This document shows positions 9,818 through 17,917 of a stretch of 64,000 nt of DNA, piece by piece. Source of the stretch: an uncultured Granulosicoccaceae bacterium (GTDB lineage: Bacteria; Pseudomonadota; Gammaproteobacteria; Granulosicoccales; Granulosicoccaceae); NCBI GenBank assembly GCA_938006335.1, contig CALLMF010000031.1, forward strand, positions 62,001 through 126,000. Reading direction: 5' to 3'. The position numbers and the translations under genes are program-made. How positions within the stretch are numbered: the stretch's first letter is position 1; each line of letters opens with the position of its first letter. The notes under the pieces were generated by a model. It saw only the letters and a program-made list of their open reading frames with translations. It was not told the origin of the DNA and ran no database searches.

Positions 9818-9850
9818 GGATCGGTAAGGTCCGATCCCCGTGAATCACGG
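9818..9850 (+). promoter_or_regulatory. Tandem hairpins in the topA leader
   Basis: Two adjacent perfect inverted repeats are seen in the 194-base dprA-topA gap: GGATCGG / CCGATCC (7 bp, six-base loop TAAGGT, 9818-9837) directly followed by CCGTG / CACGG (5 bp, three-base loop, 9838-9850). They end 33 bases before the topA ATG. There is no T-tract, so this is not a typical intrinsic terminator. It could be an RNA element in the topA leader or the dprA 3' end. The rest of the gap (9690-9817) holds no gene that I can see. Confidence 0.4.
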
Positions 9851-9883
9851 ATTGGCCGAGCCAAACCCCAGGCACAGGATCGA

Positions 9884-12397
9884 ATGAGCAAGAATCTCGT
9901 CATCGTCGAATCACCGGCGAAGGGCAAGACCATCGAGAAGTACCTCGGCAAGGACTACACCGTCCTGGCGAGCTACGGGCACGTGCGTGATTTGCTGCCC
10001 AAGGAAGGAGCGGTGGATCCCGACCAGGGCTTCGCGATGAAGTACCAGATCATCGAGCGCAATGAAAAGCACGTCAACGCGATCAAGCGCGAGCTGAAAA
10101 AAGCGGACACCTTGCTACTCGCCACTGACCCGGATCGCGAAGGTGAAGCCATCAGCTGGCATCTGGTGGAACTGCTGCGTGACGCGGGCGCGCTGAAGAA
10201 CAAGGAAGTCAAGCGCGTCGTATTCCACGAGATCACCAAGCGCGCCGTTCAGGACGCGGTTGACAACCCGCGGGAACTCGGGCACGACCTGGTCAACGCC
10301 CAGCAGGCACGTCGCGCGCTGGACTACCTCGTCGGCTTCAACCTGTCGCCATTGCTGTGGCGCAAGATCAAGGCGGGACTATCCGCCGGTCGAGTACAGA
10401 CCCCCGCGCTGCGGATGATCTGCGAGCGCGAGGACGAAATCGAGGCCTTCGTTCCCAAGGAATACTGGAGCGTCAACGCCTCGCTGGAAAAGGACACCCA
10501 ACCGTTTACCGCTCGCCTGTCGATGTTGCGTGGCGAGAAGGTCAAGCAGTTCACGGTCAACTCATCCGAGCTGGCCGAAGACACCAAGGCTCATCTGCTC
10601 CAGGGCGCACAGGCACAGGCAGCAGCAGGGGGACCCGCGGGCGAACAGGGGACACTGGTCGCAGCTTCAGTCGAAAAAAAGCAACGCAAGCGCAACCCCA
10701 CAGCGCCCTTCACCACCTCCACGATGCAGCAGGAAGCCTCGCGCAAGCTTGGCTTCGGCGCACAACGCACCATGCGCACCGCTCAAGGTCTGTATGAGGG
10801 TATCGACATCGGTGATGGCCAGACAGGTCTGATCACGTATATGCGTACCGACTCGGTCACCCTGTCTCAGGACTGTCTGGATGAATTGCGCGAGCTCATT
10901 CCGGAACGCTACGGTCGTGACTACCTTCCTGACGACGTCAACGTCTACAAGAACAAGTCCAAGAACGCACAAGAGGCTCACGAAGGCATTCGCCCGACGT
11001 CGGTCAAGCGCACGCCCGAAGAGCTCAAGAAATTCCTGAGCGAAGATCAATACAAGCTCTACAACCTGATCTGGAAACGCACCGTTGCCAGTCAGATGAT
11101 CCATGCCACCATCGACCAGGTCGCCGTGGACTTCAGCTGTGGTGAGGGCAATACGTTTCGCGCCAATGGCTCGACCATCCGCTTCCCTGGCTTCATGCGG
11201 GTATACCGCGAGGACATGGACGACAAGAAGAAGGGCGATGACGACGAAAAGGTCCTTCCCGAATTGAAGGAAGGCGACCGCGTGCCGCTCGCAGACGTGT
11301 TGCTGCAGCAGCACTTCACCGAGCCACCACCGCGTTTCTCTGAAGCGAGTCTCGTAAAGACCCTCGAGGAGTACGGCATCGGTCGCCCGTCGACCTACGC
11401 ATCGATCATCTCGACACTACAGAACCGCGAGTACGTGGAGATCGAAAGCCGCCGCTTCTTCCCGACCGATACCGGGCGCGTGGTCAGCCGGTTTCTGTCA
11501 CAACACTTCGACACCTACGTCGACTACGACTTCACCGCGCAACTGGAGGACGAACTGGATGCCGTCTCGCGCGGTGAGAAGGACTGGGTGCCGCTGCTCG
11601 GCAAGTTCTGGGACTCGTTCAAGGAACGCGTCGACGACAAGATGGAAAACGTCACCCGCGAAGAAGCGGTAGAAGAACGGTCACTGGGCACCGACCCCAA
11701 GAGCGGCAAACCGATTGTCGTCAGACTCGGTCGCTATGGGCCGATGGCTCAGATCGGTCACCGCGATGACGAGGAAAAGCCGCGCTTCGCAGGATTGCGC
11801 CCCGGCCAGCGCATGAACACCGTAACGCTCGAAGAAGTACTCAAACTCTTCGAGCTACCGCGCAAGCTCGGCGAGACACCTGAAGGCGAAGCGATCAGCA
11901 CCAACATCGGGCGCTTCGGGCCCTATGTGCGCTACGCCGACAAATACGTGTCGCTCAAGGAGCCCGACGACCCCTACACCATCACGCCCGAGCGCGCACT
12001 TGAGGTCGTGGCGGAGAAAAAGCAGGCGGATATCGATCGGATCATTCGCGATTGGCCGGACGAAGGCGTGCAGATCCTGAAGGGTCGCTGGGGGCCGTAC
12101 ATTACCGATGGCCGCAAGAACGCGAAGATTCCGAAGGACAGGCACGAGACCGCGCACGAGTACGACCTTGCAACCTGCCTGAAGATGATCGAGGAAGCAC
12201 CGGAGCCGCGAGGCCGCGGCAAGAAGAAGGCGGCGGCAAAGAAAGCAGCCGCCAAGAAGACGGCCTCCAAGAAGAAGAGCACCAAGAAAAAGGCCAAGAA
12301 AAAAGCGGCGTCGAAGAAGAAGGCAACTGCCAAGAAAAAGGCGAGCAAGGCGGTTGACAGTGATACGACCAAGGTCGTGACGGCAGCCAAGTCCTGA
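9884..12397 (+). CDS. topA: DNA topoisomerase I
   Basis: TopA relaxes negative supercoils. I take the ATG at 9884 (MSKNLVIVESPAKGKTIEKY), preceded by AGGA; the longer open frame upstream has no TopA sequence. The Toprim domain carries the first-strand glutamate in VESPAKGK and the acidic triad in LLATDPDREGEAISW. The catalytic tyrosine lies in LITYMRTDS at residue 319, the same number as in E. coli. The C-terminal zinc ribbons of E. coli TopA are missing. In their place are three Topo-C-type repeats (GRYGPMAQIG, GRFGPYVRYA, GRWGPYITDG; about 610-770) and a lysine/alanine-rich tail from about base 12208 to 12351, probably for DNA binding. Total 837 residues. Confidence 0.97.
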   Translation: MSKNLVIVESPAKGKTIEKYLGKDYTVLASYGHVRDLLPKEGAVDPDQGFAMKYQIIERNEKHVNAIKRELKKADTLLLATDPDREGEAISWHLVELLRDAGALKNKEVKRVVFHEITKRAVQDAVDNPRELGHDLVNAQQARRALDYLVGFNLSPLLWRKIKAGLSAGRVQTPALRMICEREDEIEAFVPKEYWSVNASLEKDTQPFTARLSMLRGEKVKQFTVNSSELAEDTKAHLLQGAQAQAAAGGPAGEQGTLVAASVEKKQRKRNPTAPFTTSTMQQEASRKLGFGAQRTMRTAQGLYEGIDIGDGQTGLITYMRTDSVTLSQDCLDELRELIPERYGRDYLPDDVNVYKNKSKNAQEAHEGIRPTSVKRTPEELKKFLSEDQYKLYNLIWKRTVASQMIHATIDQVAVDFSCGEGNTFRANGSTIRFPGFMRVYREDMDDKKKGDDDEKVLPELKEGDRVPLADVLLQQHFTEPPPRFSEASLVKTLEEYGIGRPSTYASIISTLQNREYVEIESRRFFPTDTGRVVSRFLSQHFDTYVDYDFTAQLEDELDAVSRGEKDWVPLLGKFWDSFKERVDDKMENVTREEAVEERSLGTDPKSGKPIVVRLGRYGPMAQIGHRDDEEKPRFAGLRPGQRMNTVTLEEVLKLFELPRKLGETPEGEAISTNIGRFGPYVRYADKYVSLKEPDDPYTITPERALEVVAEKKQADIDRIIRDWPDEGVQILKGRWGPYITDGRKNAKIPKDRHETAHEYDLATCLKMIEEAPEPRGRGKKKAAAKKAAAKKTASKKKSTKKKAKKKAASKKKATAKKKASKAVDSDTTKVVTAAKS

Positions 12398-12402
12398 GCG
12401 CA

Positions 12403-12948
12403 TTGCTGGATCTCGACAACGCCGTCGCCACTCTTCGTGGCGGTGGCGTCGCGGCCTGCCCCACGGAAGGCGTATGGGGCCTCGCTTGCATTGCAAGCAA
12501 TGAGGCAGCGGTTCAGCGGGTCATCGATCTCAAGGCGCGTGACACCGGCAAGGGCCTGATTCTCATCGGTGACAGCCGCGCCCAGGTCACTCCCCTGCTC
12601 GCACCACTGGAACCTGCGTGGTGCTCGCGAATGGACCATGCCTGGCCTGGACCGGTGACCTTTGTCATACCGGCAGCCATGGGTATCTCGCCGTTGTTGA
12701 CCGGTGGCAGGCGAACACTTGCCGTGCGGGTGAGTGCGCACCCGCTGCTACTTGCATTGACCCGCACGCTGGGCGAACCTGTCGTCTCGACAAGCGCCAA
12801 TCTCAGCGGTGAGAAGCCCTTGAAGACCGCCGCCGCCATTCGTCGCGTGTTCGGTGATCGTATTGACGGCGTAGTTGAGGGCGAGCTCGGCGGTCGACGC
12901 AAACCCAGCGACATCATCGACGTCAGGACGGGGCGACAGCTGCGTTGA
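12403..12948 (+). CDS. tsaC: L-threonylcarbamoyladenylate synthase TsaC
   Basis: TsaC makes threonylcarbamoyl-AMP for the t6A37 modification of tRNAs. The 181-residue YrdC-like domain shows CPTEGVWGLACIA at the N-terminus, the IDLKARDTGKGLIL basic loop and VVSTSANLSGEKP near the C-terminus. The start codon is TTG at 12403, six bases after the topA stop, with GAGCG upstream. The pair is probably cotranscribed. The 3' end overlaps the convergent UdgX-fusion gene by 26 bases (12923-12948). Confidence 0.94.
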   Translation: MLDLDNAVATLRGGGVAACPTEGVWGLACIASNEAAVQRVIDLKARDTGKGLILIGDSRAQVTPLLAPLEPAWCSRMDHAWPGPVTFVIPAAMGISPLLTGGRRTLAVRVSAHPLLLALTRTLGEPVVSTSANLSGEKPLKTAAAIRRVFGDRIDGVVEGELGGRRKPSDIIDVRTGRQLR

Positions 12949-14434
12949 CACAACGCCAGGCCAGCGCGATATCCGATTGCAGATCCCGCTTCAGGCTTGC
13001 CGCCTTTTCGCCATCAGCGCGCAGCACCGCCGCAGGGTGAATGCTCTGCACGACCTTGACGCCCGATGAGGTGGTACTGACTACGCCGCGCTCCTCGGTC
13101 ACACGCACCGCGCGGCCACGCAACGCACGCCCCGCGGTCGCGCCGAGCAGTAGCACCACCTGAGGTCCTACTGCCTTGATCTCCTGAAACAGGTGCTGGC
13201 GACACCGATCGACCATGTCCTTGTCAGGCAACTTGTGCAAACGACGCTTGCCCCTCACCTCGTAGTGAAAATGGCGCACCGCATTGGTCAGGAACACGTC
13301 CTGCGTATCGATATCAGCGTCCTTCAGCAGACCACGCAGCACCTCCCCTGCGGGTCCCGCAAACGGACGACCCGAGAGATCTTCAACATCCCCCGCCTGC
13401 TCACCGACGATCACCAACGAAGCGCCCACACGACCCTCACCGTTAACGGTCTGCGTCGCCTTGTGCGCGTGCGGACACGCAAGGCACGCCCGCGTCTGGG
13501 CGTGAAGTGCCCCGAGGCTACCCATCCCATCGGCCGCTTTTTGCACGACCGGAATACCCCTGGCGTCAACCGCGTGCGGATGTTCAGCGACGGCGGCAAA
13601 CCGGGGCTCGGCCAAGGCTTCTGCGTCAACCATCGCCGAGGCACGCGCGCCCGCGTCAAGCACCAGCTGCTGGATCAACGGAGCCTCCGGCAGATTCTTC
13701 CAGTACTTTACCGGCATCTCACTGGTCATGGCATCGACCATCAGTCTCGCGGGATTGAAGATATTGGCGAAGTAGACCCGCCAGAGGTCTTCCATCGCAT
13801 CCTCACCCGGGCCGGCCCCCTTGCGGCCACCAGGACCAAACACCAGCTGGCGTGTATCCCAGTGGGCACTCTCTGCGGGGGTCACGATGGACCAGCGCAT
13901 GTTGGCGAAGCGCCGAACAAAGAACGGCACCGACAGGCGGAGCGTATGGTGCTCCGGCTCGAACCACGCGTAGAAGTGCTCCGGATCTACTCCATCTGAT
14001 TGCCGGAAGCGCACGAATGCATGCATCTTGTGGCGCTCGCGGGCCACACATTTGCCCAGCAGATGCAAGGTGTGCATGTCGGTATCCGCGGCCTGCCGGA
14101 GCACATCTGGTTCACCACCCCAGGCGCGCCGGAACAACACGCGATACAGCAACGCAAAACGCGTAGGGTCACTGTGACAGATCACGCGCTCCGCCAGATC
14201 CAGAAAACTCCGCGGCACCGGCGGTGCTTGCGTAGCGACCGGCGGTGGTAGCACGGTATGGTCGGCAGCAAACAGATCAGCGCTTGGCGCGGCAGCAACG
14301 GCTGCGCCCGCATCCGACGCACTTGCTACCTGCCACACGATGTTCTCAGGAGCGGTCGCCGCAGCGAGATGCGCACGGGCCGCATCTCGCCAGCCATCGA
14401 TATCGTCGGGACGAGACAAGGAGACGGTGAACAT
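12923..14434 (-). CDS. DUF4130 / UdgX-type uracil-DNA glycosylase fusion
   Basis: A 503-residue two-domain protein. Residues 1-250 match the DUF4130 domain that accompanies radical SAM DNA-repair proteins. Residues about 310-495 form a family-4-like uracil-DNA glycosylase of the UdgX group: cysteines C317/C320 (RACLACPHA) for an Fe-S cluster, GEQAGDVEDLSGRPFAGPAG as the glycosylase motif, and the UdgX-specific loop GKRRLHKLP with H400. In characterised UdgX the loop histidine becomes covalently linked to the abasic site after uracil removal. The classical loop is KRRIHK; here isoleucine is replaced by leucine. It starts 5 bases after the stop of the radical SAM gene, so the two form an operon, a pairing known from other bacteria. 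Confidence 0.9.
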   Translation of the reverse strand: MFTVSLSRPDDIDGWRDAARAHLAAATAPENIVWQVASASDAGAAVAAAPSADLFAADHTVLPPPVATQAPPVPRSFLDLAERVICHSDPTRFALLYRVLFRRAWGGEPDVLRQAADTDMHTLHLLGKCVARERHKMHAFVRFRQSDGVDPEHFYAWFEPEHHTLRLSVPFFVRRFANMRWSIVTPAESAHWDTRQLVFGPGGRKGAGPGEDAMEDLWRVYFANIFNPARLMVDAMTSEMPVKYWKNLPEAPLIQQLVLDAGARASAMVDAEALAEPRFAAVAEHPHAVDARGIPVVQKAADGMGSLGALHAQTRACLACPHAHKATQTVNGEGRVGASLVIVGEQAGDVEDLSGRPFAGPAGEVLRGLLKDADIDTQDVFLTNAVRHFHYEVRGKRRLHKLPDKDMVDRCRQHLFQEIKAVGPQVVLLLGATAGRALRGRAVRVTEERGVVSTTSSGVKVVQSIHPAAVLRADGEKAASLKRDLQSDIALAWRCVNAAVAPS

Positions 14435-14439
14435 GACCG

Positions 14440-15723
14440 CTAGAACAAGGACAGTTGCGCGTCCTTCTGCACAAAGCCACGCCTGAGGGACTCAGCATCG
14501 AGCAGGTTGCCGGGTGTCCAGTCTCGTGTGACCACAAATGCTTTCAGCCGCTTGACCGATCCGCACAAACGGCCGAGGTCCTGGAGACGCAGACGTTGAC
14601 TTCGTCGGTTCACAAGAATGCGCTCGACTCCCGTGACACCAAGGCCGGGCACGCGAAGCAACACCTCACGCGGGGCGCGATTGATATCCACCGGAAACTG
14701 CTCGCGATGTTTCAGGGCCCAGGCAAGCTTCGGATCGATCGCGGGGTCGAGCATGCCGTCCTTGCCGCCAGCCACGACCTCGCCCACATCAAAACCGTAG
14801 AAGCGCATCAGCCAGTCTGCCTGGTACAAGCGATGCTCCCGGTTCAGGTTGGGTGGGCTTGGGGGGAGACTGGCGCTGGCGTCAGGGATCGGGCTGAAGG
14901 CGGAGTAGTACACGCGCTTCAACTGATAGCCGGCGTACAGGGACTGGCTGCAATCGAGTAGCTCCCTGTCGTCGGCTTTGTCTGCGCCGACGATCATCTG
15001 CGTGCTTTGCCCGGACGCCGAGAAATGCGGCATCTTGCGTCCACGATGCGAGCGATCCCGGCTCTCGTCGAGGCGCTCCTTGATCGCTGCCATGGAACGC
15101 CGTATGCCGCCGACTTCCTTTTGTGGTGCCAGTGCAGCGAGGCTACTGCGACGCGCAAGCTCGATGTTGATCGATAACCGGTCCGCGTAGCGTCCGGCCG
15201 CCTGTAACAGCTCGGGAGACGCTTCCGGGATGGTCTTCAGGTGAATGTAGCCACGGAAATCGTGCACTTCGCGCAGGCGGCGCGCGACCTCGATGATCTG
15301 CTCCATCGTGTAGTCCGGATCGCGGATGATGCCTGATGACAGGAACAGACCCTCGATATAGTTGCGCTTGTAGAAGGCCAGCACCAGGTTGACCAGCTCG
15401 TCGATCTCGAAGCGCGCCCGCGGGACATTGCTGGACACCCGATTGACGCAATACAAACAATCGAACGTACAAAAATTCGTCAGCAGCACCTTCAGCAGCG
15501 AGATACAGCGACCGTCCGGCGCATAGGAGTGGCAGATGCCCATGCCCTCCGTGCTGCCCACGCCAGTACCATCGAGCGAATCACGGCGTGCTGCGCCGCT
15601 GGATGCGCACGAGGCGTCGTACTTTGCGGCGTCCGCCAGTATGGACAGCTTGCGCATCATCTTGACCGGCACCGCTTGCACAGCGGGGACAGCCGACGAT
15701 TGCATGAGAAGATTGCTGTTCAT
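14440..15723 (-). CDS. Putative DNA modification/repair radical SAM protein
   Basis: A 427-residue radical SAM enzyme with the cluster motif NFCTFDCLYCVNRVSS (CxxxCxxC) near residue 90. The N-terminal ILADAAKYDASCASSG and MGICHSYAPDGRCISLLKVL segments, and the helix-hairpin-helix-like C-terminus (VNRAPREVLLRVPGLGV ... ERILVNRRSQRLRLQDLGRL), are typical of the family annotated as a UdgX-linked DNA repair radical SAM protein. Its substrate is not known. It lies directly upstream of the DUF4130-UdgX gene and is divergent from hemF. Confidence 0.9.
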   Translation of the reverse strand: MNSNLLMQSSAVPAVQAVPVKMMRKLSILADAAKYDASCASSGAARRDSLDGTGVGSTEGMGICHSYAPDGRCISLLKVLLTNFCTFDCLYCVNRVSSNVPRARFEIDELVNLVLAFYKRNYIEGLFLSSGIIRDPDYTMEQIIEVARRLREVHDFRGYIHLKTIPEASPELLQAAGRYADRLSINIELARRSSLAALAPQKEVGGIRRSMAAIKERLDESRDRSHRGRKMPHFSASGQSTQMIVGADKADDRELLDCSQSLYAGYQLKRVYYSAFSPIPDASASLPPSPPNLNREHRLYQADWLMRFYGFDVGEVVAGGKDGMLDPAIDPKLAWALKHREQFPVDINRAPREVLLRVPGLGVTGVERILVNRRSQRLRLQDLGRLCGSVKRLKAFVVTRDWTPGNLLDAESLRRGFVQKDAQLSLF

Positions 15724-15842
15724 TCGTACAGTATAGCTGAACTGACGCAGTTCGCTGCCAGCGATCCGCTCAAGGCCAATTCATCAACGGCAAAGTGAGC
15801 CTTTTAGGTAGAGTATCGGCGAATTGTTTTAACCTGACGCTC

Positions 15843-16763
15843 ATGCCCGAACCCACGCAAAACGTAGTAGACGCCGCCGCTGTCCGTCGCTTCCTCGAAC
15901 AGTTCCACGACAGCCTGTGCGCAGATCTCGAGGCCCTGGATGGTTCGGCGGCCTTCGTCTCCGATCCCTGGACACGAGCCGAAGGCGGTGGCGGTATCAC
16001 GCGGGTGATGGATGGCGGCGGCTTGTTCGAGAAAGCGGGCGTGGCGCGCTCAGTGGTGTCCGGGGAGACCTTGCCGCCCTCGGCCACGGCACATCGCCCG
16101 GAGCTCGTGGGCCGGCGCTGGCAGGCGACAGGAGTATCCCTTGTGCTGCACCCGCACAACCCCTTCGTTCCCACCATGCACGCGAATGTCCGGTTCTTTC
16201 ATGCGGAAATCGAGGGCGCCGACGATGTCTGGTGGTTTGGTGGGGGCTTTGATTTGACGCCCTACTACGGCTTCGAGGACGACTGCAGGCATTGGCATGC
16301 GACCGCTCGCGAGGCGGTCGGCGCCGAGCTCTACCCAGAGTTCAAGGCGTGGGCGGATCGCTACTTCCATCTGAAGCATCGCGATGAAGCGCGAGGTGTG
16401 GGTGGGCTCTTCTTTGATGACTTCAACGGGGATGGTTTTGATCACGCGTTTTCCGTCATGAAGAGCGTCGCCGAACATATCCTTCCGGCCTACGCGCCCA
16501 TCGTCGATAAACGGCGCGACACACCCTTCACACAACGTGAGCGAGACTTTCAGTTGTACCGGCGCGGTCGCTACGTGGAGTTCAATCTCGTGTGGGACCG
16601 CGGCACCCTGTTCGGCTTGCAAAGTGGTGGTCGCACCGAATCGATACTGATGTCCATGCCACCGTCCGTAAACTGGAACTATGGCTGGACTCCAGAACCC
16701 GGATCACCGGAAGCTGCTCTGACCGAGCATTTTCTGCCACCCCAGGATTGGTTGGACGACTAG
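15843..16763 (+). CDS. hemF: Oxygen-dependent coproporphyrinogen III oxidase
   Basis: HemF converts coproporphyrinogen III to protoporphyrinogen IX with O2 in heme synthesis. The 306-residue protein is collinear with E. coli HemF (299 residues) and keeps its signature blocks: [51 protein letters not shown] and [21 protein letters not shown] use the ATG at 15843 ([14 protein letters not shown]). An in-frame GTG at 15795 is possible but adds non-conserved residues. No strong ribosome binding site precedes either. The downstream LOV gene follows after 32 bases. Confidence 0.97.
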   Translation: MPEPTQNVVDAAAVRRFLEQFHDSLCADLEALDGSAAFVSDPWTRAEGGGGITRVMDGGGLFEKAGVARSVVSGETLPPSATAHRPELVGRRWQATGVSLVLHPHNPFVPTMHANVRFFHAEIEGADDVWWFGGGFDLTPYYGFEDDCRHWHATAREAVGAELYPEFKAWADRYFHLKHRDEARGVGGLFFDDFNGDGFDHAFSVMKSVAEHILPAYAPIVDKRRDTPFTQRERDFQLYRRGRYVEFNLVWDRGTLFGLQSGGRTESILMSMPPSVNWNYGWTPEPGSPEAALTEHFLPPQDWLDD

Positions 16764-16795
16764 CGGTCTGTCCAGTTGATAATGTCGACACCCGG

Positions 16796-17857
16796 ATGAA
16801 CGAATCTGATTTCACACCGAACGACCAGGCGTTGCCAGCAGACGACATGCCGGCCGCTACGCCCTACCTGCGCGCGAGCGACGTCGCCGTATCGTTGTCG
16901 GATCCGTCACGGGTGGACAACCCGCTGGTCTGGGTCAACGATGCCTTCGTGACACTGACGGGTTATCCGGCCGCGCAATGCATCGGACGCAACTGCCGCT
17001 TCCTGCAAGGCGCGATGACGCGCAAGACCGACGTCCGGTCCATCTCGAACACGCTGGCCAACAACCGCGTCGAGCGGACCGAGCTGCTGAACTATCGAGC
17101 CAATGGTCAACCCTTCCATAACGCGGTGTTCGTGGGCCCTGTGCGTGCCGCCAACGGCTCGGTAAAACAGTTCTTTGGTCTTCAATGGGACATCACCACC
17201 AGCGACCGCAGGGCGGGCGCAACGCCGGAGTTCGGCAGCGTCATCAGCTCGTATCGGCAACGGCTGACGATGCGCCGAAGCTTGAGCCTCGAACTCAAGG
17301 ACCTCATCGTCAAGCGATCCTCGATACTCAACGGTCCGGAGCTTGGCTACTCGGTGATAGAACGACTGGCGGCAACGGTAAGACCAGAACAATATCCGCT
17401 GATCGGCGATATCGAGGGTCTGACGCCGGTGCGTAGCATGCTCGACTTCATGTTTCTGCCATACACCTCGGCGACTCCGGCCAAGGTATCAATGACAGGC
17501 GAAGACACCACTCTCATGACGCCTGATCTCGCGGGTGCGCTTGCACTGGTTTTCCATGAAATCGGCATGCAGGCAATGCTTGACGGCGGCCTCTCCAGTG
17601 ACAGTAGCGAATTTCACGTCGAGTGGCTGGAGGACGACGCGCCCGACCGCTCCATGATCGAGATCCAACTGACCGAATCAGTGTCACGCAACGTGCTCGC
17701 CAGGACCGAAGGCAATACTGCAAGTCCGCAAATGAGTGAACTACTCGTACGTGACGCACTCGAACGCGTACACGGCACGGTAGAAACAAGCCTGGATGCT
17801 GACGAACGAAGGACCATTATCCGGATACCGAGAGACCACCTGCCTGCAGCGCGCTGA
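16796..17857 (+). CDS. LOV-domain photosensor with degenerate HWE-type kinase domain
   Basis: A 353-residue protein. Residues 25-137 form a LOV (flavin-binding PAS) domain with the full chromophore set: GRNCRFLQG at 64-72 with adduct-forming C67, NYRANGQPFHN (N99, N109) and the glutamine of FFGLQWDIT (Q130). It should therefore bind FMN and respond to blue light. Residues 150-345 resemble an HWE/HisKA2 histidine kinase but lack key residues: the phosphoacceptor segment reads SLELKDLIVKRSS (aspartate where histidine is expected), the N box reads LVFHEIGMQAMLDGGLSS without the asparagine, and the GGP/GFG glycine loops are not recognisable. The start ATG at 16796 removes an upstream extension overlapping hemF. 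It lies between hemF and zwf and has no adjacent response regulator. I infer a light-gated protein acting by binding rather than phosphorylation. Confidence 0.82.
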   Translation: MNESDFTPNDQALPADDMPAATPYLRASDVAVSLSDPSRVDNPLVWVNDAFVTLTGYPAAQCIGRNCRFLQGAMTRKTDVRSISNTLANNRVERTELLNYRANGQPFHNAVFVGPVRAANGSVKQFFGLQWDITTSDRRAGATPEFGSVISSYRQRLTMRRSLSLELKDLIVKRSSILNGPELGYSVIERLAATVRPEQYPLIGDIEGLTPVRSMLDFMFLPYTSATPAKVSMTGEDTTLMTPDLAGALALVFHEIGMQAMLDGGLSSDSSEFHVEWLEDDAPDRSMIEIQLTESVSRNVLARTEGNTASPQMSELLVRDALERVHGTVETSLDADERRTIIRIPRDHLPAAR

Positions 17858-17917
17858 CACTCCGGATACGCGCTGACAACCCAAGCCCGAGAATCGACGC
17901 AAGTCAGGAGTCAGGCA

